Source: Acidobacteriota bacterium
GTDB taxonomy: Bacteria > Acidobacteriota > Aminicenantia > Aminicenantales > Saccharicenantaceae
Reading direction: 5' to 3'
Assembly: GCA_014894455.1 (NCBI GenBank)
Contig: JADBLN010000016.1
Span: 1-42,963 of the forward strand
Length of the DNA stretch: 42,963 bases
Both the position numbers and the translations under genes were made by a program. A model generated the notes under the pieces. The model saw only the letters and a program-made list of their open reading frames with translations. It did not search any database and was not told where the DNA came from. Below are positions 37,374 through 42,963 of the stretch, piece after piece (position 1 is the first letter of the stretch; the number at the start of each line of letters is the position of its first letter).

Positions 37374-39743
37374 TCACTCCTTCTGGGATTTGTAGAAATT
37401 GGCTTTTTTCAAGGCTTCGTTCATTTTTCCCGGCTCGCCCTCGCGGTTATAGACGTCCGCCAGCAGAAAATAGCCCAAGGCCTTGAGCTCGGATGTCTCG
37501 GCCAGGGACAGCCCTTTCTCCACCGCGGCCCGGACTTCCCCGAGGGGAACGGATTCATAAAGCAGGGCCCGGGCGAGAAGGAGATGGCCTTCAGCGAGCT
37601 TCGGGGCGATTTTGACGACCTCCCGCATTTGCTCCAGGGCGCCGACTCTATCGCCGAGGCGGAAAAGGACCTTCCCCAGGTTGAACCGGGCCTTGTACTC
37701 TTGGGGAAAGCTGGCGACTTCCTCGGCGTAGGACGCCCGGGCCTCTTCGAACCTTCCCTGCTCCTCATAAAGAAGTCCCAGGTTGTAGTGGGCCAGGACG
37801 AATTTCGGAGAATCCTGGATAACCGCCTTAAGCTCCGCTTCGGCCCGGTCGTATTGCTTGACCCCGACCAGGCAGGCCGCCATGTTAAGCCGGGTCCGGG
37901 TGATCTTCGGCTGGGTCTCGATGGCCTTTTCGAAGTACGGCAGGGCTTCGACGTAATTCTCGTCTTCCAGGTAGACTTCGCCGATGAGCGTGTAGGCCTG
38001 GGTGTTCTTGTCGTCGACCGAGAGGGTCCGCTTGCACAGGGCTACGACATCCTCGTTTTTCCCTTCGTCGAGCAGGATGTTGGCCAGGCTGATCAGGGCC
38101 TGGACGCTTTCCGGGTCGTCCTTGAGGAGGACGTCCAGCTTGGCCTTGGCCTCCTCGTTGCGTCCGAGCTCGACGTAGCAGGTCGCGAGGAGGAGCAGGG
38201 CTTGCGGGATCGTCGGTTCATCTCGGAGAGCGGACTCGAGCGCGGCCGCGGCCTCGCCATATTTTTCGCCAAGGATCAGTTCTCCGGCACGCGTCACGGC
38301 CGAGAAGACCGGCAGTTTGTCCTTGGGGTCGGCTAACGGTCCGCTTCCCCCGGAAGCTTTCTTGGCGGAGACTGGCGAGCCGACATAGCCCAGCGCTGAG
38401 AGCCGCTCCATCGTGTCCTTGTCGAGGTTGGCCGCCTGGGGTGTGGGGGCGCCGAGGCTCGTCTCGGTCATGAGCCGGTCGAGCTCGCTTTTCATCCGCC
38501 GGGCCACGTCGGGGGACTGCGGCAGGAGGTTCATCTGCTCGTCAGGGTCCCGGACGAGGTCGTAGAGCTCGGCCCGGGGCGCCTCGATATACTTATATTG
38601 GGCCGTCCTCAGCGCGTGGAGGGCACTCCAGCCGAACTGGAGGTTCGGGGCCATGGATTCGCCGTAGGCGGGGACATCGTCCTTCCTCTCCGGCTTGAAC
38701 ATCCGCGGGACGAGCGACCGGCCCTGCACCTTGACCGGCGAAGGGACGTTGACCAGGTCCAGGATCGTCGGGAAGACGTCAGCCGTGCTGACCTGGGAGG
38801 GGACGCGCTTGCCCCTCAGACCCTCGAAAGGCGTAACCGCCAGAAACGGGACGTGGAGCGCGTAATCGTAGACGAAGTAGCCGTGGGTGCCTTCGCCATG
38901 ACTGCCCAGGGACTCGCCGTGGTCGCCGACGAGGACGATGATGGTCTTCCCGGTCAGGCCGTTCGCCTCGAGCCAGGCCGTGACGCGCCCGATCTGCTCG
39001 TCCATGAAGGCGATCTCGCCGTCGTAGGGGCCGGCCGGACCGCGGCGGGCGTATTCGGAAGCGTATGGCTCGGGCGGGGCGTAGGGCACGTGGGGGTCGT
39101 AGAGATGGATCCAGGCGAAGAAGGGATTGGCTTTTTCGCCGTCGAGCCAGGCCAGGGCCGCGTCCATAACCTCGTTCCCCGGACGCTGGACCTCGCCGAG
39201 GTCGAGGTGCTTGTACTTTTTGAGGTCGAACTGGTCGTCGTAATGCTGGAAACCTTGCTTCATCCCCCAGCGGCCGTCGAGGACGAAGGCCCCGATGAAC
39301 GCCCCGGTCTGGTAGCCCTGGGCCGACAGGACCTCGGCCAGGGTCGTCTGCTCGTCGCTCAAGGCCGTGTTGCCGTTGACCCGGACGCCGTGGTAGGTCG
39401 GATACATCCCGGTCATGATCGTGCTGTGGGCAGGGAGCGTCAGCGGAGCCGCCGTGGCCGCCTGCTCGAACAGGACACCGCGTCCGGCCAGGGCGTCGAG
39501 GTTTGGGGTCGAGACGCCTTGATAGCCGTAACAGCCCAAGTGATCGGCCCGGGTCGTGTCCATGGTCACCAGGATGATGTTGGGCCTCTTCGTGCCCTGG
39601 CGCGCCCAGAGGCGGGCGATGGTCTCGGCGGCGGCTCCCGGGCGTCCGAGAAAGATCCAGGCCAGGAGCGCAGCGATGACGACCGCCGCGGCCGCTAGGA
39701 AAGGCCAGAGGGCCGTCCTTTTATGATCGTGCTTGTTCTTCAT
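37374..39743 (-). CDS. Sulfatase-fold hydrolase fused to TPR repeats, membrane-anchored
   Basis: KRPNIILVTMDTTRADHLGCYGYQGVSTPNLDALAGRGVLFEQA...LPAHSTIMTG; VLVGDHGESLGSHGE; C-terminal TPRs. Confidence 0.92.
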   Translation of the reverse strand: MKNKHDHKRTALWPFLAAAAVVIAALLAWIFLGRPGAAAETIARLWARQGTKRPNIILVTMDTTRADHLGCYGYQGVSTPNLDALAGRGVLFEQAATAAPLTLPAHSTIMTGMYPTYHGVRVNGNTALSDEQTTLAEVLSAQGYQTGAFIGAFVLDGRWGMKQGFQHYDDQFDLKKYKHLDLGEVQRPGNEVMDAALAWLDGEKANPFFAWIHLYDPHVPYAPPEPYASEYARRGPAGPYDGEIAFMDEQIGRVTAWLEANGLTGKTIIVLVGDHGESLGSHGEGTHGYFVYDYALHVPFLAVTPFEGLRGKRVPSQVSTADVFPTILDLVNVPSPVKVQGRSLVPRMFKPERKDDVPAYGESMAPNLQFGWSALHALRTAQYKYIEAPRAELYDLVRDPDEQMNLLPQSPDVARRMKSELDRLMTETSLGAPTPQAANLDKDTMERLSALGYVGSPVSAKKASGGSGPLADPKDKLPVFSAVTRAGELILGEKYGEAAAALESALRDEPTIPQALLLLATCYVELGRNEEAKAKLDVLLKDDPESVQALISLANILLDEGKNEDVVALCKRTLSVDDKNTQAYTLIGEVYLEDENYVEALPYFEKAIETQPKITRTRLNMAACLVGVKQYDRAEAELKAVIQDSPKFVLAHYNLGLLYEEQGRFEEARASYAEEVASFPQEYKARFNLGKVLFRLGDRVGALEQMREVVKIAPKLAEGHLLLARALLYESVPLGEVRAAVEKGLSLAETSELKALGYFLLADVYNREGEPGKMNEALKKANFYKSQKE

Positions 39744-39766
39744 GCCTAACAGACTAAGATAGCGCG

Positions 39767-42529
39767 TTACGGCCTGTTTTTCAACAACGCCTCATAGAGG
39801 GCCCAGACGGCGCCGGGCCGCATGTACTTCATCGCCCGGAAAAGTTTCTCTCCGTATTTCGCGTCGGCATTGTTCCACTGGACCTCGTCCGGATTGAGGT
39901 AGGCCTCGGGTGTCTTGAAGAAATAGCCCTGACCGAAGGGACTGTAGACGACGTGGTAGAGTCCGTAGGCCGTGTGCATCCCTTCGTCGCGGAGGCCGTT
40001 GAGGACGCAGTTCGCCGCGAAGGCGTAGGCCGTGCCGACCCAGACTTCGTCACCCTGCTGGCTCAGGAGCTGGCGTCCGTCGGCTTTGCGGCCGTTGACG
40101 GCGCCCATCAGCCCGCCGCCGAAGCCGAGGACGTTCTTTTCGAAGATCGTGCGCAGGGTCCGCTCGACCTCGACGGGCGGGACGATCGGGTCCCGGCCGT
40201 CGGCGTCGAGGCCGAGCATGTCCGCGTACCAGACGCCGAAGAGCTGGTCGGTCATGATATCGTCCGTGTAGGCGTCGATATGGAAATAGCCGCCCCGCTC
40301 GTCCCAGAGCTTTCGCAGGGAGGTCCGGCCCGACTCGAACCACCTCCGGTATTTACCGATGATCTCGAGGATATCGACATCGCCGGCCCGGACCAAGCCG
40401 CGGCCGTAGAGCGTCTCCCCCATCCGGACCGTCGCCCTAAGGCCGGCCAGCCAGAGGAGCCCGACGTAGGCGCTCTCCCCTTTCATCCGCCAGGTGTCAT
40501 AGGTCTGGTCGGGGATGGCCTCGTTGAGGGGGACGTGGGTCACCTTATCGCCGAAGCGCGCTTCGAGCGTGTCCAGGGCGACGACCGAGGCCTCGAACAT
40601 CTTCATGAGAAAACCGATATCCCGGGCGCCCGTCGCCAGGAAATCCCGGTAGGCCCGGAGCGGGAACTTGGGGTTGATGTCCTTCCAGAAGTTGGCGTTC
40701 TGCCAGTCGAAGGCGTTGAGGATGGTCCACGGTCTCTTGCGCGGCGAGCCGACGTCGTGAGGGACCATGCCCGCGGCCTTGATCGTGTTCCAGTAATAGT
40801 CCATCTTGTCCGGCGGGACCTCCTTGGGAAAGAGGACGGCGTACTGGAAGGCGCGGTAAGACGAATCCTCTAGCGGGATTGTGCCGGCGAGATAATCCAT
40901 GTGGGTCGTCTCGAGCTCGGGCCAGAGCTTGAGCACGTGCCAGCAGTAGGAGTCGACGTCGGTCGTCCCGTACATGAGGTAATCGGCGCTTTCAAGATAA
41001 GTGTGGAGGTTCGTCGCGGCATCCCAGATGCTCGTCTCGGTCAGGACGTAAAGCTCGTTCAGCAGCGCCTGCTTGAACCAGTCGGGAAGCCGCGGGTTCG
41101 TCAGGACGGGCTTCTGCCAATCGTCGACGGCCCGCTCCCACTCCCCCGCCCGGGACAGGGCCTCGGAGGCCAAGCGGAAAGCGTTTGTGCCTTCCTCGCC
41201 GGCGAAGGCCGTGTATTTCTTTTTGTGCTTGGCCCCGGTCTCGAACTCGTAGTAGGGAAAATCCCAAGTGATGGCGAAGGGGACCTCGAGCCGTTCGCCC
41301 GGCTTGAGCGTGAACGTGACCGCCAGGGCCGCGCCCGTTTCCTGCCCCGGCCCGAGCGGGGCGGAGGTGCGGACGCCGTCGAGCGTGCCGTCCGCGGCGA
41401 ACCTTTTCCAAATGTCGTCGCCGTCGCCACGAGGGTCGAAAGCGGCCTGGAAATGGACGCGAGTCTTGCCCGGGCTTTCGAGGGCGGCGATGGCCATCGT
41501 GCCGGCGAGAGCGTTCCCGGTTCTCGCATCCTGGCCTTTTTGCTGGAAGAGGATGCCTTTGCGGGACCCCTCCTCGACGAATTCGTTGAAGTTGCCGGCG
41601 CTCTTCCGGTCCCAGACGAAAGACGCCTGGGCGGCCTTGCCCGGCACGGACTGAGGGAGGACGGCCTCCCAGCCGACCATGTTCTCCCAGGTCAGGAGGA
41701 TGCTGACTTCGACAGGCTGCCGGGTCGGGTTGACGGCCACCCACCTGTAAACGGCGACGGGATAGCTCGTCTCCTTGTAGTTCCCGGCGATGACGGGCGA
41801 GAACTGGACGACCGCCAGCTTGACCGGCAGGTCCGAGTTCTCTTCGTACGAAAAGCCGGACTTGGGGTAGAGCGCGAAATAATCGCCTTTTCCCACCGGG
41901 TAGTTCCAGGCCCAGCCGCCAAGGCCTTCCCCGGCCGGCGGCGCCGTTGTCGAGAGCGTCCGGGCGACCGTCCGGCCGCCGGATTTCATGAAGACGTGGA
42001 ACTGGTCGGCCCAGACCGTATCCTCGACCATCCAGCCGAGCTTGAGGAACCAGGTCGAGAAATTTCCGTTCATGAGGCGCTCGTACCCGCCGGCGCCGAT
42101 GCCGCCGACCGGACAGGCGCTCCCTTCGGCTTGGGCCTCGATCGTCCCCGGGGCGATCGTCCGGCCGAATTTTTCGAGGATCGTCCCGATGGGCCTATCG
42201 AAGGCCGCCTGGGGGAAGCCGGCCAGGTTGGAGGCGGAATAATTCAGGGCGTCGAGCGAAGCGCGGAGGATCTGTTTTTCCGTTGCGGTTCCGCCCGAGC
42301 GGGCCGCGGCGATGAGCTTGTCGAGGCGGCCGTCGATCTCACGGCCGGCGTCGTCCGTGATGCCTTTCTCGGCGAGGAGCGCGGGGAAGCGGCGGACAAG
42401 CTCGCTCCGGACGGCGGTAGCGGTGGCGTCCCCGGGCGCCGCGGCCGGCGGATTCCCTGCGAATAAGCCGGAGAGCATCAGGCCGATCAGAAGACAAAAA
42501 GAAACGGCGCGGGTCTTGAGTTCCCTCAT
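39767..42529 (-). CDS. GH116-like (GBA2-type) glycoside hydrolase, exported
   Basis: 920 aa from MRELKTRAVSFCLLIGL; CPVGGIGAGGYERLMNGNFSTWFLK, MYGTTDVDSYCWHVLKLWPELETTHMDYL. Confidence 0.85.
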   Translation of the reverse strand: MRELKTRAVSFCLLIGLMLSGLFAGNPPAAAPGDATATAVRSELVRRFPALLAEKGITDDAGREIDGRLDKLIAAARSGGTATEKQILRASLDALNYSASNLAGFPQAAFDRPIGTILEKFGRTIAPGTIEAQAEGSACPVGGIGAGGYERLMNGNFSTWFLKLGWMVEDTVWADQFHVFMKSGGRTVARTLSTTAPPAGEGLGGWAWNYPVGKGDYFALYPKSGFSYEENSDLPVKLAVVQFSPVIAGNYKETSYPVAVYRWVAVNPTRQPVEVSILLTWENMVGWEAVLPQSVPGKAAQASFVWDRKSAGNFNEFVEEGSRKGILFQQKGQDARTGNALAGTMAIAALESPGKTRVHFQAAFDPRGDGDDIWKRFAADGTLDGVRTSAPLGPGQETGAALAVTFTLKPGERLEVPFAITWDFPYYEFETGAKHKKKYTAFAGEEGTNAFRLASEALSRAGEWERAVDDWQKPVLTNPRLPDWFKQALLNELYVLTETSIWDAATNLHTYLESADYLMYGTTDVDSYCWHVLKLWPELETTHMDYLAGTIPLEDSSYRAFQYAVLFPKEVPPDKMDYYWNTIKAAGMVPHDVGSPRKRPWTILNAFDWQNANFWKDINPKFPLRAYRDFLATGARDIGFLMKMFEASVVALDTLEARFGDKVTHVPLNEAIPDQTYDTWRMKGESAYVGLLWLAGLRATVRMGETLYGRGLVRAGDVDILEIIGKYRRWFESGRTSLRKLWDERGGYFHIDAYTDDIMTDQLFGVWYADMLGLDADGRDPIVPPVEVERTLRTIFEKNVLGFGGGLMGAVNGRKADGRQLLSQQGDEVWVGTAYAFAANCVLNGLRDEGMHTAYGLYHVVYSPFGQGYFFKTPEAYLNPDEVQWNNADAKYGEKLFRAMKYMRPGAVWALYEALLKNRP

Positions 42530-42963
42530 ACCGGGCTCCTTTCCTTCTTTTCCTTTTTCAACTCTCTGCCCACGAGTACCGACAGGACGACGATCATGGC
42601 GCAGTTGAAGACGGGGATGAGAAACCCCTGCCTCAGGCTCGAGGCCTCGGCGATCTTTCCGGCCAGCCAGGGCGCGAGCATGCCGCCGACGAGCCCCACG
42701 GCGATGACGATGCTGAAGGCCGTCCCGGTGAACGCGGCGAACTTTTCGCCGACGATGGCCAGAGTCGTCGGGTAAATGGCGGCGAAGCCGAGGCCGAGGA
42801 CGACGGCTCCGACGGCCGCCGCAATCCCGGAGGGAGCGAGGGCCATGAGGGCCGCAGCGCAAAGGGCCAGCGAGGCGCTGGCCAAGATGAGCGTTTCGCT
42901 GCGGACCGCCCGGACAAGGCGGCTCGAGAAAAGACGGCCGGACATGATGGCCGCCCAGTAGGC
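42526..42963 (-). CDS. MFS transporter, C-terminal part (runs off the window)
   Basis: Multiple TM segments; ATGA overlap with GH116-like start; reading frame open at window edge. Confidence 0.8.
   Translation of the reverse strand, partial: AYWAAIMSGRLFSSRLVRAVRSETLILASASLALCAAALMALAPSGIAAAVGAVVLGLGFAAIYPTTLAIVGEKFAAFTGTAFSIVIAVGLVGGMLAPWLAGKIAEASSLRQGFLIPVFNCAMIVVLSVLVGRELKKEKKERSPV

Noticed and set aside
42530-42862. N-terminal extension of the 1031-aa GH116-like ORF
   Set aside because: Overlaps the MFS gene in another frame; signal peptide start MRELKTRAV at 42529 is convincing.

Overview
The window reads as two regions. Positions 1 to about 14.9 kb are a mosaic accessory island of lower and uneven GC. 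It contains: (a) a complete Recombinase-In-Trio (RIT) element, three overlapping tyrosine recombinases bounded by perfect 33-bp inverted repeats, with its left end exactly at base 1; (b) a 4 x 23-bp iteron array resembling an orphan IS21-type end; (c) a low-GC block with a membrane protein, a HEPN-like protein, a frameshifted DUF2188-like gene and two lipoproteins; (d) an IS3-family element (7042-8252) with a textbook -1 frameshift signal and a nonsense mutation in orfB; (e) a second IS3-family element (8929-11747, 3-bp TSD) interrupted by a 1434-bp IS with 27-bp IRs and a perfect 8-bp TSD; (f) a TIR / zinc-ribbon HEPN / HEPN three-gene cluster (about 11.99-14.85 kb) ending in an attC-like hairpin. 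The TIR gene is split by a 1-nt contraction in a G run. Positions 14.9-43 kb are GC-rich chromosome carrying glycan-catabolism genes: GalK, FucI-like, GH29, GH2, NodB-like deacetylase, TonB-dependent receptor, sulfatase-fold-TPR, GH116-like and MFS. They also carry a GWxTD-TPR protein, M24 and M20 peptidases, a stand-alone GMP synthase ATP-PPase subunit, a pentapeptide-repeat protein, a retropepsin-like protein and tRNA-Glu(CUC). The gene content suggests an Aminicenantes/Acidobacteriota-like genome, but that is inference. The best candidate for a little-described system is the TIR + ZnR-HEPN + HEPN cluster. The most securely resolved structures are the RIT element and the nested IS. All family calls are by eye from the supplied translations; no database search was run.
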